Made by a program: the position numbers and the translations under genes | NCBI RefSeq assembly: GCF_900143515.1 | Contig: NZ_FSQT01000001.1 | Location: 1,116,001-1,180,000 of the forward strand | Direction: 5' to 3' | DNA from: Micromonospora cremea | GTDB lineage: Bacteria; Actinomycetota; Actinomycetes; Mycobacteriales; Micromonosporaceae | DNA length: 64,000 bases | In this document: positions 25,454 to 34,545 of the stretch, in pieces | Position numbering within the stretch: position 1 is the stretch's first letter | Layout of the letters: each line of letters begins with the position of its first letter | Notes under the pieces: model-generated | Databases searched by the model: none | What the model was told of the DNA's origin: nothing | The model's input: only the letters and a program-made list of their open reading frames with translations

Positions 25454-26962
25454 GTGAGGGACAAGCAACCCGAAGAGGTCGAGCGCGCGCAGCTGTCGCG
25501 GCGCAAGCTGGTCAAGTACGCGGGCGTCGGCGCGACGCTGGCCGCGGCCAGCCCGTTGGTGGGCGGCGCCGCGGCGTGGGCCGATGAGGAGCGCCGGCCC
25601 GGCGACGACCGGAGCGACCGGGGCGGCTCGAAGGCCCGGGCGTGGCGCGCCGGTGACCACCATGTCCACTCGGAGTACAGCGGCGAGTTCGACACCACGA
25701 AGTCGCCCGTGGTCTTCCACAAGGGCGCGGACGCGGTCTACCCGATCGTCACCAACGCCATCATGGCCAAGAACTTCGGCCTGAGCTGGGCAATGTGCAC
25801 CGACCACGGTGGACCCACCCACTCGAAGGTGAACATCGAGCAGGCGTACCCCGACCTGCTGCGCTCGCGCAAGCTGGTCCCCGAGGTGCTTCAGTTCTGG
25901 GGCATGGAGTTCGACGCACCCTCGTTGGACCACCACACGCTGATGATCCCGCGTCACGACGACGAGGCGAAGCAGCTCTTCGAGCTGGAGAGCCGGTTCG
26001 CCAAGTACGACGCTTTCCCCACCGACCCGGGCCGGGACACCGAGGCCAAGATGGTGGAGTTCCTCAAGGTCGCGCGGGGCATGCCGCACAAGCCGCTGGT
26101 GATCGCCCACCACGCGTCCCGTTCGGCGCCCGGGCTCGGCGTCTACGGCCAGGACACTCCGCGCGAGTTCCGTAACGGCAACAACGCCGCGCCGGACGTC
26201 TACATCGGCTTCGAGGGCGCGCCCGGCCACCAGGCGGGTCCGCTCAACGGCGGCAAGCGGGGCGGGTACGGCAACCACCCCACCTACGGCGGCTTCGACC
26301 AGATGACCGCGCGGGTCGGCGGGCTGTGGGACTCGCTGCTCGGCGAGGGCCGACGCTGGTGGATCACCGCGACCTCGGACTCGCACGTGCACTGGACGCG
26401 TGGCGGCTCGGACTTCTGGCCGGGCGAGTACAGCAAGACCTACGTGCACGCCCGCCAGGACTACGGCGACATCATGGACGGCCTGCGCAACGGCCGGATC
26501 TGGGTCACCACCGGCGATCTGATCCGCAGCCTCGACGTCACCGCCAGCTCCCAGGGCCGGACCGCCGAGGTGGGCGAGACCATCACGGTCAGCCGCCGCG
26601 ACCGTACCGACGTCGAGATCGAGATCAGGTTCCGTCCGCTGGACGGCGAGAACGCCAACGGTGACCGGCCCGAGGTCCGCCGGGTCGACCTGATCGTCGG
26701 CCAGATCACCGGTCCGAGCACCAACCCGGATGCCGACACCAACCCCACCACCAAGGTGGTGGCCCGTTTCGGCCCGCGCGACTGGCGCCGGCAGGGTGCG
26801 GACTACGTCATCCGGCACACCCTGCGCAACGTCGAGGCCGACACCTACGCCCGGGTCCGCGGCACCAGCACCGACGAGGCCGAGCCGCTCGCCGACGGGC
26901 TGGAGAGCCCGTGGGACGACCTGTGGTTCTACTCGAACCCGGTGTTCGTGCAGGTGCGCTGA
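25454..26962 (+). CDS. Tat-exported PHP-domain metal-dependent phosphoesterase-like protein
   Basis: A 502-residue protein with a twin-arginine signal (SRRKLVKYAGVGATLAAA). The mature part shows PHP-type metal-binding motifs: GDHHVHSEYSG (about 70), CTDHGG (about 116), the distal HH in IAHHASRS (about 220) and TSDSHVHW (about 312). The usual fold covers residues 65-350, followed by a beta-sandwich region (about 355-500). GTG 25454 has GAGGAGAGG upstream. It is closed by a strong bidirectional terminator. Substrate unknown. Confidence 0.8.
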   Translation: MRDKQPEEVERAQLSRRKLVKYAGVGATLAAASPLVGGAAAWADEERRPGDDRSDRGGSKARAWRAGDHHVHSEYSGEFDTTKSPVVFHKGADAVYPIVTNAIMAKNFGLSWAMCTDHGGPTHSKVNIEQAYPDLLRSRKLVPEVLQFWGMEFDAPSLDHHTLMIPRHDDEAKQLFELESRFAKYDAFPTDPGRDTEAKMVEFLKVARGMPHKPLVIAHHASRSAPGLGVYGQDTPREFRNGNNAAPDVYIGFEGAPGHQAGPLNGGKRGGYGNHPTYGGFDQMTARVGGLWDSLLGEGRRWWITATSDSHVHWTRGGSDFWPGEYSKTYVHARQDYGDIMDGLRNGRIWVTTGDLIRSLDVTASSQGRTAEVGETITVSRRDRTDVEIEIRFRPLDGENANGDRPEVRRVDLIVGQITGPSTNPDADTNPTTKVVARFGPRDWRRQGADYVIRHTLRNVEADTYARVRGTSTDEAEPLADGLESPWDDLWFYSNPVFVQVR

Positions 26963-26977
26963 CCCCGGCACGGCACT

Positions 26978-27033
26978 GCGGGTCCGCCGGCACGGCTCGA
27001 CGCACGACGGTCGGGCGGTGCCGGCGGACCCGC
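26978..27033. terminator. Bidirectional terminator, 16-bp perfect stem
   Basis: GCGGGTCCGCCGGCAC (26978-26993) pairs fully with GTGCCGGCGGACCCGC (27018-27033), between convergent genes. Confidence 0.85.
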
Positions 27034-27069
27034 GCCGCGTTCGGCGGGTAGCGGGCAGGTCGCCCGGGA

Positions 27070-27669
27070 TCAGTCGGTGCCGCGGCGGCGGGCTCGGGCG
27101 ACGGGTGCCCGCCGGCCGGGCTCGGGCGTTGTCGCCGTCCGGCTCGGGGGAGGGGTCGCCGGGTCGGGCTGCACCTGCGCGACCACCTCGCAGAGGTCGC
27201 GCAGCGGGTCGACCGCCTGGGCCGAGCAGGCGACCCGCTGGAGCAGGGCCCGCAGCGTCGCCGACTCGGCCGGCGTGAGCGCCGCCAGCAGGTGCGACTC
27301 GACCTGCCGCAGCGCCCGCCGCCGCTGCTCCCAGGCCGCGCGGCCGGCGTCGGTGACGTCCACCAGCCGGCTGCGCCGGTCGCCCGGGTCCGCCCGACGG
27401 GCCACGTACCCGGGGCGTTCCAGGTCGTCGATGACGTACGTGAGCACGGTGCGGTCAATGCCGAGCTCCTCGGCGATCGCGCCCTGGTTCCGGGCCGGCG
27501 CGTTGATCGCGGCGGTGAGCACCTGGTAGCCGCGCGGGCCGCCGGGGAAGTCGGTGAGCGCGTGCTCGGCCGCCCGGACGTAGCCACGGAAGACGATCCC
27601 GAGCATCCAGCCCAGGTCCTCGTCGAGCGGATCGGGCCGGTCCCGCACCTCACTGGCACCCGTCGTCAT
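27070..27669 (-). CDS. MarR-family transcriptional regulator
   Basis: A 199-residue winged-helix protein: GAIAEELGIDRTVLTYVIDDLERPGYVARR is the HTH and DPGDRRSRLVDVTDAG the wing. The C-terminal tail (about 165-199) is proline/arginine-rich and disordered. ATG 27669 lies 6 nt after a TACTGT -10 element on the minus strand, suggesting leaderless transcription. It is divergent from the LLM-hemerythrin gene with 113 bp between them, so it probably regulates that gene and itself. Confidence 0.9.
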   Translation of the reverse strand: MTTGASEVRDRPDPLDEDLGWMLGIVFRGYVRAAEHALTDFPGGPRGYQVLTAAINAPARNQGAIAEELGIDRTVLTYVIDDLERPGYVARRADPGDRRSRLVDVTDAGRAAWEQRRRALRQVESHLLAALTPAESATLRALLQRVACSAQAVDPLRDLCEVVAQVQPDPATPPPSRTATTPEPGRRAPVARARRRGTD

Positions 27670-27782
27670 ACGCCGACAGTAGCGCAGCCGCACAGACCTT
27701 GTTGGCGGACGATGTTCTGTGTGACATAAGGTTGAGGTCACGGCGCATCGTCCGATCGTCGCGCGAAACGGGAGGCTCGCAG

Positions 27783-29354
27783 ATGAGCGACTACGGCCAC
27801 GACCTGCTCTTCGGATCGTTCACCACCCCGGGCAGTGACGATCCGGACCGCGCCGTCGGCCTCGCCGTCCTGGCCGAGCAGGTCGGTCTGGACCTGGTCA
27901 CCTTCCAGGACCACCCGTACCAGCCGAAGTTCCTCGACACCTGGACGCTGCTGAGCTACGTCGCCGCGCGGACCGACCGGGTGCACCTGTCGGCGAACGT
28001 CACCAACCTGCCGCTGCGCCCGCCGGCCGTGCTCGCCCGCAGCGTCGCCAGCCTGGACCTGCTCAGCGGCGGCCGGGTCGAACTCGGCCTCGGCGCGGGG
28101 GCGTTCTGGGAGGCCATCGAGGCGATGGGCGGCCGACGGCTGACCCCCGGGCAGGGAGTGCGGGCGCTGGAGGAGGCCATCGACGTCATCCGCCAGCTCT
28201 GGGACGCCGAGGCGCGTGGGGGAGTGCGGGTCGACGGCGAGTTCCACCGGGTTGCCGGCGCCAAGCGCGGCCCGGCCCCCGCGCACGCGGTGCCGATCTG
28301 GCTGGGCGCGTACAAGCCGCGCATGCTCGAACTCACCGGTCGCCGGGCCGACGGATGGCTGCCCTCGCTGGGCTACCTCCAGCCCGGTGACCTGACCAAG
28401 GGCAACGAGATCATCGACGACGCCGCGCGGCAGGCCGGCCGCTCGCCCGGGGACGTCCGCCGGTTGCTCAACATCTCCGGCCAGTTCACGTCCGCCGGGC
28501 GCGGCCCGCTGCACGGGCCCGCCGAGCAGTGGGTGCGGGAGCTGGTCGAGCTGGCGCTGGGCGATGGCATCAGCGCCTTCATCCTCGCCAGCGACGACCC
28601 CGACGACCTGCGCCGGTTCGCCGGCGAGGTGGCGCCCGCCGTGCGTGAGCTGGTCGCCGCCGAGCGCAACCGTGGCACCACGCCGGCACGTACGCCGGAG
28701 CCCGCCGTGGTCGTCGCGCCCCCGGCGCAGCCGACCCGCGCGAGCGCGACCGCCGGCGCGTTCGCCGTGGTGCCGACCCCCGACGACGGGCGGCGGCTCA
28801 GCGACCAGCGCGTCTGGGACGAGTCGGCCCGTCCGAGCGGGCCCGCGCCCGACCCGGCGCGCACCTACACCGCCCAGGAGCAGGCCACCGGCCAGCACCT
28901 GGTGCAGGTGCACGACGGCCTGCGCGGTGAGCTGGCCCAGATCCACGATCTGATCGAGCAGGTCGCCGCCGGTGAGATCGACGCCGGCGCGGCCCGGTCG
29001 CACATCAACACGATGACCATGCGGCAGAACCGGTGGACGCTCGGCACCTACTGCGAGTCCTACTGCCGCATCGTCACCACCCACCACACCATCGAGGACC
29101 AGGCTCTCTTTCCGCGGCTGCGGCAGGCCGACCCCCGGCTCCGTCCGGTCATCGACCGGCTGGAGCAGGAACACCACGTCATCCACGACGTCCTGGAGGG
29201 CGTCGACCGGGCCCTGGTCGCGTACGTCGGGGCGCCGGACGGGTTGGCCGAGCTGCGCGCCGCGGTGGACCTGCTCACCGACACCCTGCTGTCCCACCTG
29301 AGCTACGAGGAGCGCGAGCTGGTCGAACCGCTGGCCCGGCTCGGGGTGAGCTGA
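27783..29354 (+). CDS. LLM-class flavin oxidoreductase fused to a hemerythrin-like domain
   Basis: A 523-residue two-domain protein. Residues 1-300 form a bacterial luciferase-like (LLM) domain: TFQDHPY, RVELGLGAGAFWEAIEAMG, PIWLGAYKPRMLELTGRRADGWLPSLGYL. A Pro/Ala-rich linker (about 300-375) leads to a hemerythrin-like domain at 385-520 with iron-ligand signatures THHTIEDQALFPRL, LEQEHHVIHDVLEG and HLSYEERELVEPL. The fusion suggests a flavin monooxygenase whose activity depends on oxygen, iron or NO sensed by the diiron domain. GGGAGG lies before the ATG. It is divergent from a MarR regulator. Confidence 0.88.
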   Translation: MSDYGHDLLFGSFTTPGSDDPDRAVGLAVLAEQVGLDLVTFQDHPYQPKFLDTWTLLSYVAARTDRVHLSANVTNLPLRPPAVLARSVASLDLLSGGRVELGLGAGAFWEAIEAMGGRRLTPGQGVRALEEAIDVIRQLWDAEARGGVRVDGEFHRVAGAKRGPAPAHAVPIWLGAYKPRMLELTGRRADGWLPSLGYLQPGDLTKGNEIIDDAARQAGRSPGDVRRLLNISGQFTSAGRGPLHGPAEQWVRELVELALGDGISAFILASDDPDDLRRFAGEVAPAVRELVAAERNRGTTPARTPEPAVVVAPPAQPTRASATAGAFAVVPTPDDGRRLSDQRVWDESARPSGPAPDPARTYTAQEQATGQHLVQVHDGLRGELAQIHDLIEQVAAGEIDAGAARSHINTMTMRQNRWTLGTYCESYCRIVTTHHTIEDQALFPRLRQADPRLRPVIDRLEQEHHVIHDVLEGVDRALVAYVGAPDGLAELRAAVDLLTDTLLSHLSYEERELVEPLARLGVS

Positions 29355-29395
29355 TCGCGGGGATCCGGCTCGGCCCGGGGTTGCCTCCCCAGACC

Positions 29396-29425
29396 TGAGA
29401 GACTACTTTCGAAACATGTCTCTCA
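29396..29425 (+). promoter_or_regulatory. Inverted-repeat operator overlapping the ArsR gene start
   Basis: TGAGAGAC (29396-29403) and GTCTCTCA (29418-29425) are perfectly complementary. The second arm covers the start codon, and TACTTT (29404-29409) lies between the arms at the spacing of a leaderless -10. Autoregulation is likely. Confidence 0.6.
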
Positions 29426-30012
29426 AGAATCCCTACGGGGACTTCGAGATCACCGAGCCGCAGGCGCTGCGGGCGCTCGCGCACCCGGTCCGGCTGGCCA
29501 TCCTCGACCGTCTCCAGCAGCACGGCCCGGCCACCGCCACCGGGCTCGCGCCGCACGTCGGCGCCACGCCCTCGGTGGTCAGCTGGCACCTGCGGCACCT
29601 CGCGACGTTCGGGCTGGTCACCGACTGGGAGGGCGCCACCAGCAAGCGGGAACGCTGGTGGCAGGCCGTTTCCCGTGGCTTCCGCTTCACGCTGCCCGAC
29701 GACGCCGAGGGGCAGGCCGCCGGCCGTCAGCTGCGCGGCGAGATGTTCGCCCGGTCCGCCGACGCGCCGCAGCAGTGGCTGCTGCACGACGAGCCCCGGC
29801 TGGACGCCGAGTGGCGCGGGCTGGCCGGGGTGGCCGACACCCGGTTCGTGGCCACCCCCGACGAGTTGCAGCAGTTGGAGGACGCGATCGAGCAGCTGCT
29901 CGCCCCGTACGTGCGGCGCAAGGACGAGCAGGCTCCACCGGCCGGCGCGCACGTCGTCCGGATGCTGCGCTACCTGCTGCCCGAGCCCGGCGACGACCCG
30001 GCGACGTCGTGA
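29416..30012 (+). CDS. ArsR-type winged-helix regulator
   Basis: A 198-residue regulator with an ArsR/HTH_20 domain at about 10-95 (LRALAHPVRLAILDRLQQHG, ATATGLAPHVGATPSVVSWHLRHLATFGLV), then a helical region with conserved tryptophans. It lacks the CxC metal site of metal-sensing ArsR proteins, so it is probably a drug- or metabolite-responsive member. Its TGA overlaps the GTG of the MFS exporter gene (GTGA), giving a coupled regulator-transporter operon under the operator at 29396-29425. Confidence 0.9.
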   Translation: MSLKNPYGDFEITEPQALRALAHPVRLAILDRLQQHGPATATGLAPHVGATPSVVSWHLRHLATFGLVTDWEGATSKRERWWQAVSRGFRFTLPDDAEGQAAGRQLRGEMFARSADAPQQWLLHDEPRLDAEWRGLAGVADTRFVATPDELQQLEDAIEQLLAPYVRRKDEQAPPAGAHVVRMLRYLLPEPGDDPATS

Positions 30013-31265
30013 CCACCGTCGGCACCGCGCCCCCGCCGGCGTTGCACCGCGACCGGCGGTTCCGCACCTTCTGGATCGGCGAGACGGTTTCCCAGTTCGG
30101 CGACCGCATCAGCGAGCTGGCCCTCCCGCTGATCGCCGTCTCTCTGCTCGCCGCGACGCCCGCGCAGGTCAGCATCCTCACCGCGCTGATCTGGCTGCCC
30201 AACCTGCTGGGACTGTTCCTCGGCGCGTGGGTGGACCAGCGCACCCGCAAGCGCCGGCTCCTGATCGTCGCCGACCTGATCCGCGCGGCCGTCCTGCTCA
30301 GCCTGCCGGTGGCGTACCTGTTCGGCGCGGTCACCCTCACCCAGCTCTACCTGGTGGCGCTGCTCACCGGCGCCGGGGCGGTGCTGTTCGCCATGGCGCG
30401 CCAGGCGTTCTTCGTGGCACTGGTGCCGCCGTCGGCCTACATCGACGCGACCAGCAAGCTCAGCATGAGCCGTGCGGTCTCGTTCGTGGCCGGCCCGGCC
30501 GTCGGCGGGGGACTGGTCCAGGCGTTGACCGCGCCGGTCGCGGTCGTCGTCGACGCCGTGTCGTTCCTCGTCTCCGCGCTGCTGATCAGTCGCATCCCGG
30601 TGGCTGAATCGCCTCCGCCGCCGCGGCGGTCGTCCACCCTCGGTCTGGTCCGCGAAGGGCTCGTGCTGGTGCTGCGGCACCCGGTGCTGCGCGCCGCTCT
30701 CGGCTGCACCAGCACCGTCAACTTCTTCACCTTCATCGCCACCGCACTGCTGGTGCTGTACGCCAGTCGTGACCTCGACCTGTCCGCCGGCGCCATCGGC
30801 ATCGCGTTCGGCGCCGGTGCGATCGGTGGACTGGCGGGCGCGGCGCTGGCGCCTCGGGTCACTCGCGCCATCGGGTTGGGCCGTACCGCGATGATCGGTG
30901 TCGTGCTCTTTCCCGCGCCGCTGGCCCTGACCGCGCTGGTGACCGGCCCGACCTGGGCGAAGGTTGCCATGCTGGCGGCCATCGAGCTGGTCTCCAGCGT
31001 CGGGGTGATGCTCATGGACGTCAACCTGAACGCCCTCCTCACCGCGGTCACACCCGACGACGCGCGAGGCCGCCGGGCCGGCGCGTACAGCGCCGTCAAC
31101 TACGGGATCCGGCCGCTCGGCGCGCTGGTCGGCGGCGCGCTGGGCACCACCATCGGGCTACGGCCGACGCTCGTCATCGCGGGCCTGGGCGGCGTCCTCG
31201 CCGTGCTGTGGTTGGTCGCGTCGCCGGTGCGCCACATAACCAGCCTCGACGATGCGGTGACCTGA
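30009..31265 (+). CDS. MFS exporter (12 TM, drug efflux type)
   Basis: A 418-residue integral membrane protein of the MFS_3/enterobactin-exporter-like type. Twelve hydrophobic segments are visible, with the signature FWIGETVSQFGDRISELALPLIAV in TM1 and the loop 2-3 motif GAWVDQRTRKRRLLIVADLIRA. The second half repeats the pattern (GAYSAVNYGIRPLGALVGGALG). The start codon overlaps the ArsR stop. The context suggests efflux of a toxic compound sensed by the ArsR partner. Confidence 0.92.
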   Translation: MTTVGTAPPPALHRDRRFRTFWIGETVSQFGDRISELALPLIAVSLLAATPAQVSILTALIWLPNLLGLFLGAWVDQRTRKRRLLIVADLIRAAVLLSLPVAYLFGAVTLTQLYLVALLTGAGAVLFAMARQAFFVALVPPSAYIDATSKLSMSRAVSFVAGPAVGGGLVQALTAPVAVVVDAVSFLVSALLISRIPVAESPPPPRRSSTLGLVREGLVLVLRHPVLRAALGCTSTVNFFTFIATALLVLYASRDLDLSAGAIGIAFGAGAIGGLAGAALAPRVTRAIGLGRTAMIGVVLFPAPLALTALVTGPTWAKVAMLAAIELVSSVGVMLMDVNLNALLTAVTPDDARGRRAGAYSAVNYGIRPLGALVGGALGTTIGLRPTLVIAGLGGVLAVLWLVASPVRHITSLDDAVT

Positions 31266-31283
31266 CCGCTCCGGTAGACGACC

Positions 31284-31309
31284 GGCGGTGCGGCGGGCGC
31301 CGCACCGCC
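31284..31309. terminator. Bidirectional terminator, 11-bp stem
   Basis: GGCGGTGCGGC (31284-31294) and GCCGCACCGCC (31299-31309) around a 4-nt loop, between the convergent MFS and hydrolase genes. Confidence 0.8.
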
Positions 31310-31362
31310 AGCCGGGAGCGCCCGACGAGGATTGCCGCTATCGCCCGAGCGACCCGGGCAGC

Positions 31363-32058
31363 TCAGGCCGCTGCCGCCAGCAGCAGCCGGGCCAGCTCGG
31401 CGGGCTGGGAGACCATCGGCCAGTGGCCGGTGTCCATCGTGACCAGTCGCCAGTGCTCACTGGACAGCAACCCGGCCACGGTGTCGTTGGGCTCGGGCCC
31501 GTCGAGCAGGCACTTGACGTACGTGGTCGGCAGCTCGCCGAGCGGGCGGGCCAGCACGGCCGGCTCGGTCAGCGTGGCGCCGGGGTGCGGGGTGAAGCCC
31601 TTGGTCAGCCGGGCGACCTGCTCGTCGGTGAGCCCCTGGCCGTCGAGATCGTCCGCGCTCAGCGGCGGCCAGTAGCCGCCGTTGTCGGCGAGCAGCGACT
31701 CCAACGCCGCCGGGCCCTGCCACCAGCCGGACGCGAACGACCGGCCGTCGACCGGCACCTCCGAGTCGACGAAGACCACCCGGGTCAGCCGGTCGCCGAT
31801 CCGCTCGGCGGCCTGACCCACCGGGATGCCCGAGTAGCTGTGCCCGACCAGCACCACGTCGCGCAGGCCCCGCCGCTCGATCTCACCGACGATGTCCTGC
31901 ACGTGGGTCTGCTGCCCGGCCGGCGCACCCTGCTTCTCGGCGAGGCCGGAGAGGGTCAGCGGGTGGGTGCCGTGGCCGGCCGCGCGCAGCGGCGGCAGCA
32001 CCTCGTCCCACACCCACGACCCCAGCCACGCCCCCGCCACCAGTACGAACTCTGCCAT
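31363..32058 (-). CDS. Alpha/beta hydrolase (salicylate esterase/hydroxynitrile-lyase-like)
   Basis: A 231-residue hydrolase. Features: MAEFVLVAGAWLGSWVWDEV (family N-terminus with oxyanion strand), nucleophile elbow GHSYSG (Ser about 79), the DSEVPVDG segment and a catalytic His in MDTGHWPMVSQP. The small size and GAWxG N-terminus match the plant-esterase-like/hydroxynitrile-lyase-like branch. ATG 32058 lies 7 nt after a TAGGGT -10 element on the minus strand (leaderless). Substrate unknown. Confidence 0.85.
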   Translation of the reverse strand: MAEFVLVAGAWLGSWVWDEVLPPLRAAGHGTHPLTLSGLAEKQGAPAGQQTHVQDIVGEIERRGLRDVVLVGHSYSGIPVGQAAERIGDRLTRVVFVDSEVPVDGRSFASGWWQGPAALESLLADNGGYWPPLSADDLDGQGLTDEQVARLTKGFTPHPGATLTEPAVLARPLGELPTTYVKCLLDGPEPNDTVAGLLSSEHWRLVTMDTGHWPMVSQPAELARLLLAAAA

Positions 32059-32122
32059 GGTCCGGACCCTAGCGGGGCCCTCCGACAACGCGCCAGCGCC
32101 GGCCGGCGCGGAGGCGTCGGGG

Positions 32123-32503
32123 TCACGGCCAGGTCCGGGCCTGGGCAGCGAAGATCTCCGGCGGACTCGCCACCGGCAGGACGCCGACCAGATGCCCGCC
32201 GGGCACTCGCAGGACCCGGCACTCCAGCCATCGCGAGACCTCGGTGGCACCGACGGCGATCAGCCGCGCCGTCTCCGCTGCCACGTCGTCGGCCTCGATG
32301 TCGAGGTGGAAGCGGGGCGTGTCATCGACTGCCTGGACCGCGGTGACCAGCCCGGGCAGCGCCTCGTGCAGACCAATGAACTGTGGCTCCGCGGGATCGG
32401 ACCGGGTGCTGACGCCCAGCGCCGCCGACCAGAACGCCGCCGCCCGGGCGGCCTCCGCCTCGGGGGCGTCGATCAGCAGGGCATAGACGCGGCTCCGGTG
32501 CAC
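32123..32503 (-). CDS. VOC (glyoxalase/bleomycin-resistance fold) protein
   Basis: A 126-residue single-module VOC protein: YALLIDAPEAEAARAAAFWSAALG, FHLDIEADDVAAETARLIAVGA and a final strand LRVPGGHLVGVLPV. It would dimerise to form a metal or ligand cavity. GTG 32503 is chosen because a TATCCT -10 element ends 7 nt upstream; a longer GTG start at 32545 overlaps that promoter. Function is not deducible. Confidence 0.8.
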   Translation of the reverse strand: MHRSRVYALLIDAPEAEAARAAAFWSAALGVSTRSDPAEPQFIGLHEALPGLVTAVQAVDDTPRFHLDIEADDVAAETARLIAVGATEVSRWLECRVLRVPGGHLVGVLPVASPPEIFAAQARTWP

Positions 32504-32572
32504 GGGTCCCAGGATATCGACGAATCCGTACGCCGGACCGACCACGACCCGACGCGCCGACCGGTCGTCCGT

Positions 32573-33606
32573 TCAGGGGTGGTGCGGTGGTGGCGGGCCG
32601 GCCTCGACCGGCATCCGGTAGATCCGGACCGGGTAGTCGACGGCCGCGTGCCCGTTGTTGAGCCCGGCGGTCAGGTGCAGCTGGGCGGCCGGCAGCCAGA
32701 GCCGGGCGTCGGCGTCGATCCACATTGCGTCCACCCAGGCCAGCCGGGGGTCGGCGACGAGCGTGCGCACGGTGCGGTCCGGCGCCAGGGTGAGGATGCG
32801 CCGTCGGTCCACGTCGCTGAGGTAGATGGTGCCGGCGGCGTCGATCGCCGTACCGCCGGTGCTGGGGCTGTCCCACCACCGTTCGACCCGCCGGGCCAGC
32901 TCGTCTGCGGACACCGACGGGTCGTCCAGCCATCGGGTGCCGATCCGCGACATCCCGCCGGAGGCCGGTTGGTAGTACAACCACCGGCCGTCGGGCGACA
33001 CCTCCAGCTGGTCGGTGTGGACGTGGACCGCACCGCCGTCGGGGTCGCGCAGCGGCCGGCCGTCCGCCACCAGGGGCCCGCCCACCGTGCTCGGATGCCC
33101 GTCGAGCACTCGCCGGACCTGCCCCGAGTCGAGGTCGAGCACGATCAGGCCCGGCGAACCGGCGTCGGTGAGGTAAGCGACGCCGTCGTGGAAACGGACG
33201 TCGTCGACGTAGCTGGTGGGATGCACCGCCGAGTCCAGGTGGTAGACCCGGTCGAACCGGTCGCCGTCCGGGTCGACCACGATCAGCCGGGCCCCGCCCG
33301 GCACCTGCCGGGCACCGATCCCGGCGCCCGCGTCGATGATCCACAGCGGCCGTCCGGGCCGGCACGCAGCCCGTTGACGTTGACGAAGGCGTTGTCCGGT
33401 GGCTGATCCACCCGGTTCCACGCGGCATCCGGGTACGGGTCGCGCCGGCCGTCCGGCAGTGCCTCGGCGACCCGCACGCCCGGCCGGTCCGCCGACGGGT
33501 AGCTCAGAAAGATCCGCCCGCGCAGGGTCGTCACGCCCGCGCACACCCGCTCCTCGGCGAGCACCGGCGTCAGTCGGAGGTCCTCCTCGGTGGGCAGCGT
33601 GGGCAC
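32573..33606 (-). pseudogene. MRJP/yellow-family (L-dopachrome tautomerase-related) protein, frameshifted
   Basis: The frame from GTG 33606 (VPTLPTEEDLRLTPVL ... AFVNVNGLRAGPDGR) stops matching the family at about 33346-33353. The +1 frame continues immediately with LWIIDAGAGIGARQVPGGARL and stays similar to the end (YVDDVRFHDGVAYLTDAGSPGLIVLDL, TDQLEVSPDGRWLYYQ, GTIYLSDVDRRRILTL). One extra G in GGCCGCTG would restore one protein of about 345 residues. Family members are beta-propeller proteins, in bacteria often secreted; no signal peptide is seen here. This is either a recent pseudogene or a homopolymer-type sequencing error in GC-rich DNA. Confidence 0.8.
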
Positions 33607-33773
33607 GGCACCGCTCCTCACTCGCCCGACGGCGTCCTCGGCTCCAACCGGCGGCCGAGGGGTCCCGGCCACCCGGCGCGCGGTATCCCCGGGCCGTGCC
33701 GCCCGAAACCGGCGGCACGTGGGTCGCCGCCGACCGCCGGCCACGCAGCCGGTCGGGCCGCCCGGCGGGACGC

Positions 33774-34196
33774 TCAGCCGGGTGGCGCGGCCGGTCGGTC
33801 CACCAGGGCGGCGAGTCGCTTCGGGGCGAGCAGGCAGTAGCTCTCGGTCAGCAGCTCGGCGACCTCGTCCCAGCCGGTGTCGTCGTCCACGACCATGCCC
33901 AGCACGGTCGGGCCCCACTCCGGCTTGTAGAAGGGATGCCCACTGGCCACCAGCCCGGCTATCTCGTCGGGCGGCGACCGGAAGATCAACAGGCAGGTCG
34001 GCCGGTCCACGTCCGCGGCGCGGGCATGGGCGACCTGGTGGTCGGGATCGACGGTGAGCACGTGGGCGAAGGTCCGCTTGCGGATCCGCCAGCGGGTGCC
34101 CACCCAGGCCGGCTCCTCATAGGTCTCCGGCAGCCCGAGGCAGATCGGCCGGAGCCGGTCGAGGACCTCGGCAGGGACGTCTCCGGGTTCGGTCAC
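33774..34196 (-). CDS. MmcQ/YjbR-family DNA-binding-like protein
   Basis: A 140-residue protein of the YjbR fold: LRPICLGLPETYEEPAW at the start, FAHVLTVDP, HPFYKPEWGPTVLGMVV and WDEVAELLTESYCLLAPKRLAAL at the end. The fold resembles CyaY and is called DNA-binding by structural analogy; no clear role is known. A TAGCGT -10 element 8 nt before GTG 34196 indicates leaderless transcription. Confidence 0.88.
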   Translation of the reverse strand: MTEPGDVPAEVLDRLRPICLGLPETYEEPAWVGTRWRIRKRTFAHVLTVDPDHQVAHARAADVDRPTCLLIFRSPPDEIAGLVASGHPFYKPEWGPTVLGMVVDDDTGWDEVAELLTESYCLLAPKRLAALVDRPAAPPG

Positions 34197-34545
34197 GGTC
34201 CGCGACGCTAGCCGGCCGGTACGACAGGTCACCCGGCTCGGCCGGTCAGGGCGGCGTACGTCGGTCTCGTCCACGACCGGCCAGTCCCTGCGGTACGCGG
34301 CGGTGCTGGCGTACGCCGCCGCGCCGCCCTTCGCTCGAAACGATGCTGGCCGATCCGCCGCGGTGGCCAAGGCGTGGCGGGCCGTCCTCGACGCGCCACC
34401 GCGTCCGGAGGACGACTTCCTCTTGGCCGCCGTTGACCCCGCCGCCGGTGGTGCGTGCTCGGCCGATCCGTCAGGATGGGCCGGGGCGACGCCGGGCTGG
34501 CGCCCCGGACCGAGCCACCCCCCCCCGTGCCCGATGAGGAGCGCC
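34197..34545. other. 349-bp divergent intergenic region
   Basis: It contains the YjbR promoter (TAGCGT on the minus strand, 34205-34210). The rest is GC-rich without convincing coding, hairpin or repeat structure. Open frames here have no recognisable protein features. Confidence 0.4.
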
